Of a DNA stretch of 64,000 bases, positions 27,573 through 34,239 are shown piece after piece. This DNA is from Streptomyces sp. NBC_00154. GTDB taxonomy: Bacteria > Actinomycetota > Actinomycetes > Streptomycetales > Streptomycetaceae. The stretch covers positions 1,308,501-1,372,500 of the forward strand of contig NZ_JAPEMI010000001.1 in assembly GCF_026342835.1 (NCBI RefSeq), written 5' to 3'. The position numbers and the translations under genes were made by a program. Under the pieces are notes generated by a model. That model was not told where the DNA came from and ran no database searches. It saw only the letters and a list, made by a program, of their open reading frames with translations. Every line of letters begins with the position of its first letter. Position 1 is the stretch's first letter.

Positions 27573-27601
27573 TTGCGTTTCACAGAGTGAGACGCGAGTA
27601 T
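27573..27601 (+). promoter_or_regulatory. ndgR promoter with embedded IclR-type palindrome
   Basis: TTGCGT (27573-27578), a 17-nt spacer, and GAGTAT (27596-27601) form a promoter whose expected start falls on the ndgR ATG at 27608, suggesting a leaderless mRNA. Within the spacer, CGTTTCAC (27576-27583) and GTGAGACG (27587-27594) make a one-mismatch palindrome around AGA, a plausible NdgR site for autoregulation and leuCD control. Confidence 0.6.
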
Positions 27602-27607
27602 CGTCGT

Positions 27608-28324
27608 ATGGACAACTCTAGCGGCGTCGGCGTTCTCGACAAGGCAGCTCTGGTATTGAGCGCCCTGGAGTCCGGTCCGGCCACCCTCGCCGGGCTGGTC
27701 GCGGCGACCGGGCTCGCACGACCCACGGCCCATCGACTGGCCGTGGCACTGGAACACCACCGGATGGTGGCGAGGGACATGCAGGGCCGTTTCATCCTCG
27801 GCCCGCGGCTGGCGGAGCTCGCGGCCGCGGCCGGCGAGGACCGCCTGCTGGCGACGGCCGGCCCGGTGCTCACACACCTGCGTGACATCACCGGCGAGAG
27901 CGCGCAGCTCTACCGCCGGCAGGGAGACATGCGGATCTGCGTGGCGGCTGCGGAGCGGCTGTCCGGACTGCGGGACACCGTTCCGGTCGGCTCCACGCTC
28001 ACCATGAAGGCCGGCTCGTCGGCCCAGATCCTGATGGCCTGGGAGGAGCCGGAGCGCCTGCACCGCGGCCTCCAGGGCGCCCGCTTCACGGCGACGGCGC
28101 TCTCCGGCGTCCGGCGGCGCGGCTGGGCCCAGTCGATCGGCGAGCGGGAGCCGGGCGTCGCCTCGGTCTCGGCGCCGGTGCGCGGTCCGTCGAACCGGGT
28201 GGTCGCCGCCGTCTCGGTCTCCGGACCGATCGAGCGGCTGACCCGTCACCCGGGCCGGATGCACGCCCAGGCGGTCATCGACTCGGCCGCGCGGCTGAGC
28301 GAGGCCCTGCGCCGCAACGGCTGA
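27608..28324 (+). CDS. ndgR: IclR-family regulator NdgR
   Basis: 238 residues. N-terminal winged helix ([38 protein letters not shown]) and C-terminal IclR effector domain ([38 protein letters not shown]). Position divergent from leuCD identifies it as the NdgR/AreB type, known to control leucine and other amino-acid metabolism and to influence antibiotics. Upstream frame extends further but lacks a better start. Confidence 0.93.
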   Translation: MDNSSGVGVLDKAALVLSALESGPATLAGLVAATGLARPTAHRLAVALEHHRMVARDMQGRFILGPRLAELAAAAGEDRLLATAGPVLTHLRDITGESAQLYRRQGDMRICVAAAERLSGLRDTVPVGSTLTMKAGSSAQILMAWEEPERLHRGLQGARFTATALSGVRRRGWAQSIGEREPGVASVSAPVRGPSNRVVAAVSVSGPIERLTRHPGRMHAQAVIDSAARLSEALRRNG

Positions 28325-28379
28325 CGTACTCGTTCTCCCCCTGATCCGAAAGGCCGCCCCAGCGTCGTGGCGGCCCTGC

Positions 28380-28886
28380 TCAGCCCTTCCGCTCCGTGAC
28401 CGAGCGATGCGCGAGACGATCCGCCGCGCGACGGCCGCGCCCCTCGACGGGCAGCACACCGGTCACCGCAGCCAGTCCGTACGGCGGCATGTCGGCGTAG
28501 ATCGATTCGTACGACCCCTCCGGTGCGATGTACGTCTCGTGCCACAGCCCCACGTGCTGCCTGGACTTCTTCTCCTTGCGGTTCATCATCGCCCAGGCCT
28601 TGCGGTGGAACATGTCGGGAGCGCTCGCGTACGCGTACAGCTTCTCCTTCGACTCCCAGTACTGGACGACGTAATACGTCCTCGGCGACCCGGTGAGCAG
28701 TGTGTAGCCGAGCAGTCCGCGACTGCTGTCCCGGCTCAACTCCCGCAGCATGCGCGGCATTGCGGCGAGGACCGGCAGCCAGTGGTGCACGCCCCAGAAG
28801 TGGTTGATGCGCATCCCGATGAGCAGCACGACCACCTCCCCCTCAGCAGCCGCGGTCGTCCGCCCAGGTATCGGCTTCGCAAACAT
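28380..28886 (-). CDS. DUF4188 family protein
   Basis: 168 residues from ATG 28886. Contains [41 protein letters not shown] and [19 protein letters not shown], as in DUF4188, an alpha+beta-barrel (ABM/heme-monooxygenase-like) family. Such folds include small oxygenases; activity is not established. Divergent from a MerR regulator with a shared operator, so expression is presumably induced by a small-molecule or redox signal sensed by that regulator. Confidence 0.8.
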   Translation of the reverse strand: MFAKPIPGRTTAAAEGEVVVLLIGMRINHFWGVHHWLPVLAAMPRMLRELSRDSSRGLLGYTLLTGSPRTYYVVQYWESKEKLYAYASAPDMFHRKAWAMMNRKEKKSRQHVGLWHETYIAPEGSYESIYADMPPYGLAAVTGVLPVEGRGRRAADRLAHRSVTERKG

Positions 28887-28911
28887 GCAGTGCCCCCTGT
28901 CTCGTGGCCGA

Positions 28912-28948
28912 TCATTGGAGAGCGTCACTATCCAATGATTGGATAGTG
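28912..28948. promoter_or_regulatory. Overlapping inverted repeats between DUF4188 gene and merR
   Basis: CACTATCCAAT (28926-28936), one central G, and ATTGGATAGTG (28938-28948) form a perfect 23-bp palindrome. A second inverted repeat uses TCATTGGA (28912-28919) with TCCAATGA (28931-28938), so three half-sites TTGGA/TCCAA occur in 37 bp. This is the only control region of the divergent pair. Confidence 0.8.
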
Positions 28949-28986
28949 GCACTGCCCAAGGGGTGGCGCAAGGGAAGGCACCGAAC

Positions 28987-29628
28987 ATGCGACTGTCGGA
29001 ACTGAGCAAGCAGAGCGGCGTCACGACCGCGACGATCAAGTACTACTTGCGTGAGGGGCTGCTGCCGCCCGGTGAACGCGTCAGCGCGACCCAGGCCGAG
29101 TACGACGAGAGCCATCTGCGCCGGCTCCGTCTGGTGCGGGCACTGATCCAGGTCGGCCGCCTTCCGGTGGCAACGGCCCGCGAAGTACTGGCACATGTCG
29201 ATGACGAGTCCCTCGGCCGGACGATCCGCCTCGGCGCGGCGCTGTGGTCCCTGCCGCACGGCCCCGAGCCGGACGAGGACGCCCCGGAGACGGCCGTGGC
29301 ACGCCACGAGGTCGACCGGCTTCTCGACCGGCTCGGCTGGGCGTTCGTGCAGGATCTCGGCTCACTGGACCCCGTACATCGCGCACTGGTCGCGTCGATG
29401 GCCACCCTCATCCGGCTCGGATACCCCTGCGACATCGAGTACTTGGCGGAGCAGGCCCGCCTCATGGAGCAAGTGGCCGTCCACGACCTGGACATGATGG
29501 AGTCCTATCCGGCGGGCGCGGAGCAGGTGGAGATGGCGGTCGCCTCGGTGGTGCTCTACGAGCCGCTGCTGCTGGCGCTGCGCAGGCTGGCCCAGGAGGA
29601 GGAGTCGGCCCGACGGTACGGCCTCTGA
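28987..29628 (+). CDS. MerR-family transcriptional regulator
   Basis: 213 residues. Residues 1-70 are the MerR winged helix (RLSELSKQSGVTTATIKYYL, REGLLPPGE, LRRLRLVRALIQVGRLPVA). The larger C-terminal part is helical, cysteine-poor (one Cys) and not a metal-binding MerR tail, so it probably senses an organic ligand. Divergent from the DUF4188 gene with a palindromic operator between; it is the likely regulator. Confidence 0.88.
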   Translation: MRLSELSKQSGVTTATIKYYLREGLLPPGERVSATQAEYDESHLRRLRLVRALIQVGRLPVATAREVLAHVDDESLGRTIRLGAALWSLPHGPEPDEDAPETAVARHEVDRLLDRLGWAFVQDLGSLDPVHRALVASMATLIRLGYPCDIEYLAEQARLMEQVAVHDLDMMESYPAGAEQVEMAVASVVLYEPLLLALRRLAQEEESARRYGL

Positions 29629-29670
29629 CCACAGCGGGTTCCCCGCGCACAACAGGCCCCGGACATACGA

Positions 29671-29704
29671 CCAAGGGCCCTTCACCGAAGTGAAGGGCCC
29701 TTGG
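29671..29704 (+). terminator. merR terminator
   Basis: CCAAGGGCCCTTCAC (29671-29685), CGAA loop, GTGAAGGGCCCTTGG (29690-29704), then TTTTCT. Perfect 15-bp stem with a T-run on the plus strand; it may also stop tRNA transcription arriving from the other side. Confidence 0.9.
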
Positions 29705-29719
29705 TTTTCTGCTCTGTTG

Positions 29720-29792
29720 TACCCCCGACCGGATTCGAACCGGCGCTACTGCCGTGAGAGGGCAGCGTGCTAGGCCGCTACACAACGGGGGC
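29720..29792 (-). tRNA. tRNA-Glu (CUC), copy 1
   Basis: 73-nt cloverleaf: acceptor GCCCCCG, anticodon loop CTCTCAC (anticodon CTC for GAG), T-arm CCGGTTCGAATCCGG, discriminator A. CCA is not encoded. Identical to the copies at 29895 and 30028. Confidence 0.97.
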
Positions 29793-29810
29793 GTGATACT
29801 GCATCTTGCG

Positions 29811-29882
29811 CTGGGCTACCAGGACTCGAACCTAGAATGACGGTACCAGAAACCGTAGTGTTGCCAATTACACCATAGCCCA
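29811..29882 (-). tRNA. tRNA-Gln (CUG), copy 1
   Basis: 72-nt cloverleaf: acceptor TGGGCTA/TAGCCCA, anticodon loop TTCTGGT (anticodon CTG for CAG), T-loop GGTTCGAGTCC. No encoded CCA. Identical to the copy at 30125. Confidence 0.97.
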
Positions 29883-29894
29883 TGGTGTTACAAG

Positions 29895-29967
29895 TACCCC
29901 CGACCGGATTCGAACCGGCGCTACTGCCGTGAGAGGGCAGCGTGCTAGGCCGCTACACAACGGGGGC
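29895..29967 (-). tRNA. tRNA-Glu (CUC), copy 2
   Basis: Same 73-nt sequence as the copy at 29720. It lies 12 nt from the flanking tRNA-Gln, indicating a multi-tRNA precursor. Confidence 0.97.
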
Positions 29968-30027
29968 CCTAGCGATCCTGCATCGAAATCGTGGGTGCGA
30001 CCCAAATGATCTCGCGGGAAGGATCTG

Positions 30028-30100
30028 TACCCCCGACCGGATTCGAACCGGCGCTACTGCCGTGAGAGGGCAGCGTGCTAGGCCGCTACACAACGGGGGC
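30028..30100 (-). tRNA. tRNA-Glu (CUC), copy 3
   Basis: Same 73-nt sequence as the other two tRNA-Glu genes, 60 nt from copy 2. Confidence 0.97.
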
Positions 30101-30124
30101 GTGTTTTACAGATGAAGGTCTGCG

Positions 30125-30196
30125 CTGGGCTACCAGGACTCGAACCTAGAATGACGGTACCAGAAACCGTAGTGTTGCCAATTACACCATAGCCCA
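30125..30196 (-). tRNA. tRNA-Gln (CUG), copy 2
   Basis: Same 72-nt sequence as the copy at 29811. This is the first tRNA of the array in the direction of transcription. Confidence 0.97.
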
Positions 30197-30205
30197 CCAA
30201 AACTC

Positions 30206-30222
30206 AACCCCCAGAGGGGGTT
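30206..30222 (-). terminator. Hairpin between HAD gene and tRNA array
   Basis: AACCCCC (30206-30212), AGA, GGGGGTT (30216-30222), flanked by A- and T-rich bases. It ends only 10 nt before the 5' end of the first tRNA. It may terminate the HAD transcript or be part of the tRNA precursor leader. Confidence 0.5.
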
Positions 30223-30283
30223 TTGTTCGGCTTGCGCTTCCCGGCCGGATCTTTCGGCCCGCTCGGGCGGCGCAGGAAGAACA

Positions 30284-31003
30284 TTACCCGAAGGTGTCCG
30301 ACGCTCCAAAACGGGTATTGCCCGCCAACAGTCCGGGGAGCTGATCAAGGCCGGTGATCCGGACCAGATCGGGGCGTCCGCCACGCCCGTCCCTGTCCAG
30401 CCAGACCCCCTTCAGTCCGGCCGCCACCGCCCCACGGGCGTCGATGTCCGGGTGGTCGCCGACGTACACGGCGTCCTGCGGCGCCAGCCCGAGCGTGTCG
30501 CAGGCGGCGTGGAACGCCCCGGCCTCGGGCTTGGAGACGCCGAGCTCCACCGCGCACACCACGGCCTCGAAGCGGTCCCGCACGCCGAGGGTGCGCAGTT
30601 TGCGGTCCTGGTTGATGATGCTGGAATTCGACAGGACGGCATGCCGGTAGCGGCCGGCCAATAGGTCCAGGGCCGGCACGGCGTCCGGGAAGAGCGCCCA
30701 CGCGGCCTCGTAGTGGACGACGTGCCGGCCGAACCATTCGTCGGCCTCCGCGTCCGTCAGCGGCCGCCCGAGGAACGCACGGACCCGCTCCCGGCGCTGC
30801 CCCTGGAAGTCGGTCTCCCCCGCGGCGAGACGCGCCCACTGGACGTCGGTGATGGCCCGCCACGCCTCGAGGGCCTGCTCGACGGACGCGTATCCGCCGG
30901 GCAGGCCCTCGCTCGCCAGATGTTTGCGCATACCGGTACGGTCGGCGCCCGTGTAGTCGAAGATCGTGTCGTCGATGTCCCAGATCACGGCTCGGATCGG
31001 CAT
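30284..31003 (-). CDS. HAD-superfamily hydrolase
   Basis: 239 residues. HAD motif I VIWDIDDTIFDYT (catalytic Asp9 and Asp11), motif II SNSS, motif III Lys in GVSKPEAGAF, motif IV VGDHPDIDARGA. The helical cap between motifs I and II indicates subclass I (phosphatase or haloacid-dehalogenase type). Metabolite phosphatase activity is likely, substrate unknown. It follows the gltX terminator and precedes the tRNA array on the same strand. Confidence 0.9.
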   Translation of the reverse strand: MPIRAVIWDIDDTIFDYTGADRTGMRKHLASEGLPGGYASVEQALEAWRAITDVQWARLAAGETDFQGQRRERVRAFLGRPLTDAEADEWFGRHVVHYEAAWALFPDAVPALDLLAGRYRHAVLSNSSIINQDRKLRTLGVRDRFEAVVCAVELGVSKPEAGAFHAACDTLGLAPQDAVYVGDHPDIDARGAVAAGLKGVWLDRDGRGGRPDLVRITGLDQLPGLLAGNTRFGASDTFG

Positions 31004-31041
31004 GAAGCCACGCTACCGCTCAGCCGGGGCTCAGCCACATG

Positions 31042-31083
31042 GAAGGGGGCGGCCACCGGAACGAACCGGTGGCCGCCCCCTTC
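31042..31083 (-). terminator. gltX terminator
   Basis: GAAGGGGGCGGCCACCGG (31042-31059) and CCGGTGGCCGCCCCCTTC (31066-31083) form a perfect 18-bp stem with a 6-nt loop immediately after the gltX stop. Confidence 0.9.
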
Positions 31084-31100
31084 GGGCGTGCAGGAGCCGC

Positions 31101-32612
31101 TTACGCGGCCAGCTTGGCCAGTGCCGCGTCGATCCGGGCCAGCGTCTTCTCGCGGCCCAGGATTTCCAGGGACTCGAAGAGCGGCAGGCCGATCGTGCGG
31201 CCGGTGACGGCGACGCGGACCGGGGCCTGGGCCTTGCCGAGCTTCAGGCCGTGCTCCTCACCGGCGGCGAGGATGGCGTCCTTCAGGGCCTCGGCGTTCC
31301 ACTCGGCGTCGACCAGCTTCGCGCGGGCGGTGACGAGCAGGGCGTCGGAGCCCTCCTTCATGGCCTTGGCCCAGGACGCCTCGTCCTCCACCGGCTCGTC
31401 GAGGAAGAGGAAGTCGACGTTGGCCGTGATGTCCGAGAGGACGGTGACGCGGGTCTGGGCGTAGGGGGCGATGGCCTCGAACCGGGCGGCATCGAAGGCC
31501 TCCGGGGCCCAGGGGGCGAACGGGGCCTTCAGCCAGGGGCCGCACGCCTCGGTGAAGGTCTTCACGTCGAGCATGCGGATGTGCTCGGCGTTGATGTGCT
31601 CGCACTTCTTCAGGTCGAAGCGCGCCGGGTTGGCGTTGACGTCCTTGATGTCGAACGCCGCCACCATCTCCTCGATGGAGAAGATGTCGCGGTCCTCGGC
31701 GATCGACCAGCCCAGCAGGGAAAGGTAGTTGAGCAGTCCCTGAGGGAGGAAGCCGCGCTCGCGGTAGAGGTTGAGCGAGGCCTGCGGGTCACGCTTGGAG
31801 AGCTTCTTGTTGCCCTCGCCCATGACGTACGGAAGGTGCCCGAAGACGGGGGTGTCCTTGGCGATGCCGAGCTCGATCAGCGCCTTGTAGAGGGCGAGCT
31901 GGCGCGGGGTGGAGGAGAGCAGGTCCTCGCCGCGCAGGACGTGGGTGATCTCCATCAGCGCGTCGTCGACCGGGTTGACCAGCGTGTAGAGCGGGGCTCC
32001 GTTGGCCCGGACGATGCCGTAGTCCGGCACGTTCTCCGGCTGGAAGGTCAGCTCGCCGCGGACCAGGTCCGTGAAGGTGAGCGGCTCGTCGGGCATCCGG
32101 AAGCGGACGATGGACGTCCGGCCCTCGGCCTCGTACGCGGCGGTCTGCTCGGCGGTCAGGTCGCGGCAGTGGCCGTCGTAGCCGGACGGCTTGCCGGCGG
32201 CGCGGGCGGCGTCGCGGCGGGTGTCGAGCTCCTCGGTGGTGCAGTAGCAGTGGTACGCGTACCCGCCGGCGAGAAGCTTCGCGGCGACGTCCTTGTAGAT
32301 GTCCATGCGCTGCGACTGCCGGTACGGGGCGTGCGGGCCGCCGACCTCGGGGCCCTCGTCCCAGTCGAAACCGAGCCAGCGCATCGAGTCGAGCAGCTGG
32401 TCGTACGACTCCTCGGAGTCGCGGGCCGCGTCGGTGTCCTCGATACGGAAGACCAGGCTGCCACCGTGGTGCCGGGCGAAGGCCCAGTTGAAGAGGGCGG
32501 TGCGGACCAGGCCCACGTGGGGGTTGCCGGTCGGGGAGGGACAGAAACGTACGCGGGGGGGTACCCCCTGCTCGAGCGAAGCCGAGAGCTTGGGGGAGTT
32601 GGTGTTAGCCAC
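31101..32612 (-). CDS. gltX: Glutamyl-tRNA synthetase
   Basis: 503 residues. Class I signature [11 protein letters not shown] (25-35, HIGH equivalent) and KKLSKRD (KMSKS equivalent). Streptomyces have no GlnRS as far as known, so this enzyme probably charges both tRNA-Glu and tRNA-Gln, the latter being corrected by GatCAB. GTG start overlaps the FAH-family stop by 8 nt. Residues 6-19 ([14 protein letters not shown]) are encoded by a palindromic repeat and look like an insertion just before the conserved VRFCPSPTG strand. Confidence 0.97.
   Translation of the reverse strand: MANTNSPKLSASLEQGVPPRVRFCPSPTGNPHVGLVRTALFNWAFARHHGGSLVFRIEDTDAARDSEESYDQLLDSMRWLGFDWDEGPEVGGPHAPYRQSQRMDIYKDVAAKLLAGGYAYHCYCTTEELDTRRDAARAAGKPSGYDGHCRDLTAEQTAAYEAEGRTSIVRFRMPDEPLTFTDLVRGELTFQPENVPDYGIVRANGAPLYTLVNPVDDALMEITHVLRGEDLLSSTPRQLALYKALIELGIAKDTPVFGHLPYVMGEGNKKLSKRDPQASLNLYRERGFLPQGLLNYLSLLGWSIAEDRDIFSIEEMVAAFDIKDVNANPARFDLKKCEHINAEHIRMLDVKTFTEACGPWLKAPFAPWAPEAFDAARFEAIAPYAQTRVTVLSDITANVDFLFLDEPVEDEASWAKAMKEGSDALLVTARAKLVDAEWNAEALKDAILAAGEEHGLKLGKAQAPVRVAVTGRTIGLPLFESLEILGREKTLARIDAALAKLAA
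32564..32596. repeat. Short palindromic repeat inside the gltX N terminus
   Basis: Plus strand begins CCCCCTGCTCGAGCG and ends CCGAGAGCTTGGGGG, an interrupted palindrome with GGGGG/CCCCC ends and GCTC/GAGC inner arms. I recognise this as a short dispersed element seen in many Streptomyces intergenic regions. Here it is translated as part of GluRS. Confidence 0.6.
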
Positions 32613-33390
32613 GCTTGATCACCTTGTTGGTGAGAGTGCCGATGCCTTCGATGGAGACGGCGACCTCGTCGCCGACATGCAGGGGTCCGACCCCTGCCGG
32701 AGTGCCGGTGAGGATCACATCGCCCGGGAGCAGCGTCATGGCCTCCGTGATGTGGACGACCAGATCCTCGATGGAGCGGATCATTTCGCTCGTACGGCCC
32801 AGTTGACGTTGCTCGCCGTTGACCGTGGCCTGAATGGCGAGGTCGCTGGGGTCGAGGTCGGTCTCCACCCAGGGGCCGAGCGGGCAGGACGTGTCGAAGC
32901 CCTTGGCCCGGGCCCACTGCTTCTCGCGCTTCTGGGCATCGCGGGCGGTGACGTCATTGGCGCAGGTGTAGCCGAAGATGACGTCCTTGACGCGCTCACG
33001 CGGCACTTCGCGGCACATCCGGCCGATGACCACGGCCAGCTCGGCCTCGTAGTGCACTTCGTTGGAGAAGGAGGGGTACTCGATGGCGTCCCCGGAGCCG
33101 ATCACCGACGTGGTGGGCTTGAAGAAGGCCACCGGTACGTCCGGGACCTCGTTGCCGAGTTCCGCGGCGTGCTCCGCGTAGTTGCGGCCGATGGCCACGA
33201 CCTTGTTGGGGAGCACGGGCGGCAGCAGTCGGACCTTGCTCAGCGGGACCTTGGTTCCGGAGAGCTCGAAGTCGGCGTACGGGATGCCCTTGATGATGTC
33301 GAGGACGAGGTCACCGGAGTCGACGGTGCCGTCGCCCTCAACCGCGCCGAAGGCGACATTGCCGTCGATGGAGAACCTGGCGATGCGCAC
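32605..33390 (-). CDS. Fumarylacetoacetate hydrolase family protein
   Basis: 261 residues. FAH-fold features: [13 protein letters not shown], the metal-binding Glu residues in [29 protein letters not shown], and [16 protein letters not shown]. Families with this core hydrolyse or decarboxylate 2-oxo acids or acylpyruvates; the substrate is not defined. It directly precedes and overlaps gltX, a conserved Streptomyces arrangement. Confidence 0.9.
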   Translation of the reverse strand: MRIARFSIDGNVAFGAVEGDGTVDSGDLVLDIIKGIPYADFELSGTKVPLSKVRLLPPVLPNKVVAIGRNYAEHAAELGNEVPDVPVAFFKPTTSVIGSGDAIEYPSFSNEVHYEAELAVVIGRMCREVPRERVKDVIFGYTCANDVTARDAQKREKQWARAKGFDTSCPLGPWVETDLDPSDLAIQATVNGEQRQLGRTSEMIRSIEDLVVHITEAMTLLPGDVILTGTPAGVGPLHVGDEVAVSIEGIGTLTNKVIKRG

Positions 33391-33472
33391 GGGATGCTGT
33401 CGCCCCTCACTTGCTGGCTGGCTGAAGACTGACGCCCCAGGCTAACGCGGGTGAGGGGGACAATCGCGCGCA

Positions 33473-33661
33473 TTACTCGGCGGTGGCGGCCATGGCCGGG
33501 GCTTCCATCAGGATGGTGCGACGCGGGTTGGCCGTCTGCGTCGGAAGGTCGACGGCATGCTCCGGCTGGTCCGGCGTCTGCAGCGCTTCGGCGTCCTTGA
33601 GGTGCGCCAGCGTGGTGCGCCGGGGGTTGGCAATGTTGCGGAACATCATCGTCGTCTTCAT
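33473..33661 (-). CDS. 62-residue peptide with duplicated ANPRRT motif
   Basis: Begins MKTTMMFRNIANPRRTTLAH and ends LPTQTANPRRTILMEAPAMA plus four residues. The motif ANPRRT[TI]L occurs twice, about 31 residues apart, with an acidic Pro/Gln/Asp-rich middle (DAEALQTPDQPEHAVDLP). No signal peptide, no Cys, no membrane segment. Codon use is high-GC and gene-like. It diverges from the first conservon across a 578-bp control region and follows no obvious operon. Real expression is likely but unproven; function unknown, with a signalling peptide, precursor peptide or small regulator possible. Confidence 0.6.
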   Translation of the reverse strand: MKTTMMFRNIANPRRTTLAHLKDAEALQTPDQPEHAVDLPTQTANPRRTILMEAPAMAATAE

Positions 33662-34239
33662 CTGCCGTCAGGACCCTGTCGGTACGGGCGCCGCCCGGAG
33701 GGGCGCCGGTTGTCGGATTTGCCATCCCTGTAAAGCGTCAGGCTAAACATCCAATTCCCTCCGGATCCCCGGAAGAGACGACGATCATCATGTGAGTTTG
33801 CTCACGAAGCAGTCGACAATTGCCCCATTCCGGGCGCTCAATCTTGATCGAAGAAACGGACATTGCATCACTGAATGAACCATTCCGCTGCTGATCATGT
33901 CGACTGGGACACCCCTCACCCCCACCGCATCCGCCCACCATCAACCGGTTTGCCCCTAAACACTCTCTACGACTTGTCACCCAGCCATCACAACGAGTCA
34001 CTACGGTCACAGCGTGACGCGGGGGCCTTGTTGGAGATCCGGCACTGTGCTGGAATTCCACGCACCGCCGCGGGTTTCAGGCCGGCGCGCAGGGGCGCAA
34101 CGCAGCGCCGAGTGGCGGCGGGAAGGGGAAGAGCGCCGGTCACTCACGACCACCATGGGGCGGGAAAAACGCCCCACGACGCCGACACCGTCCCGCCCGT
34201 CTACGCGGGGGGACGCCTGGTCCAGAGGTTGCGACGCTA
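33662..34239. promoter_or_regulatory. 578-bp control region between the small peptide and cvnA1
   Basis: The base composition is less GC-rich than surrounding genes and no good ORF exists. Small palindromes are present: GTGAG-TTTG-CTCAC around 33793-33806 and GTCAC-AGC-GTGAC around 34006-34018. The latter is about 225 nt upstream of cvnA1. I cannot assign a definite promoter. Confidence 0.45.

Noticed and set aside
29720..30196. Regularly repeated ~70-nt units that could suggest a CRISPR or satellite array
   Set aside because: The repeats fold as tRNA-Glu and tRNA-Gln cloverleaves with proper anticodons and T-loops.
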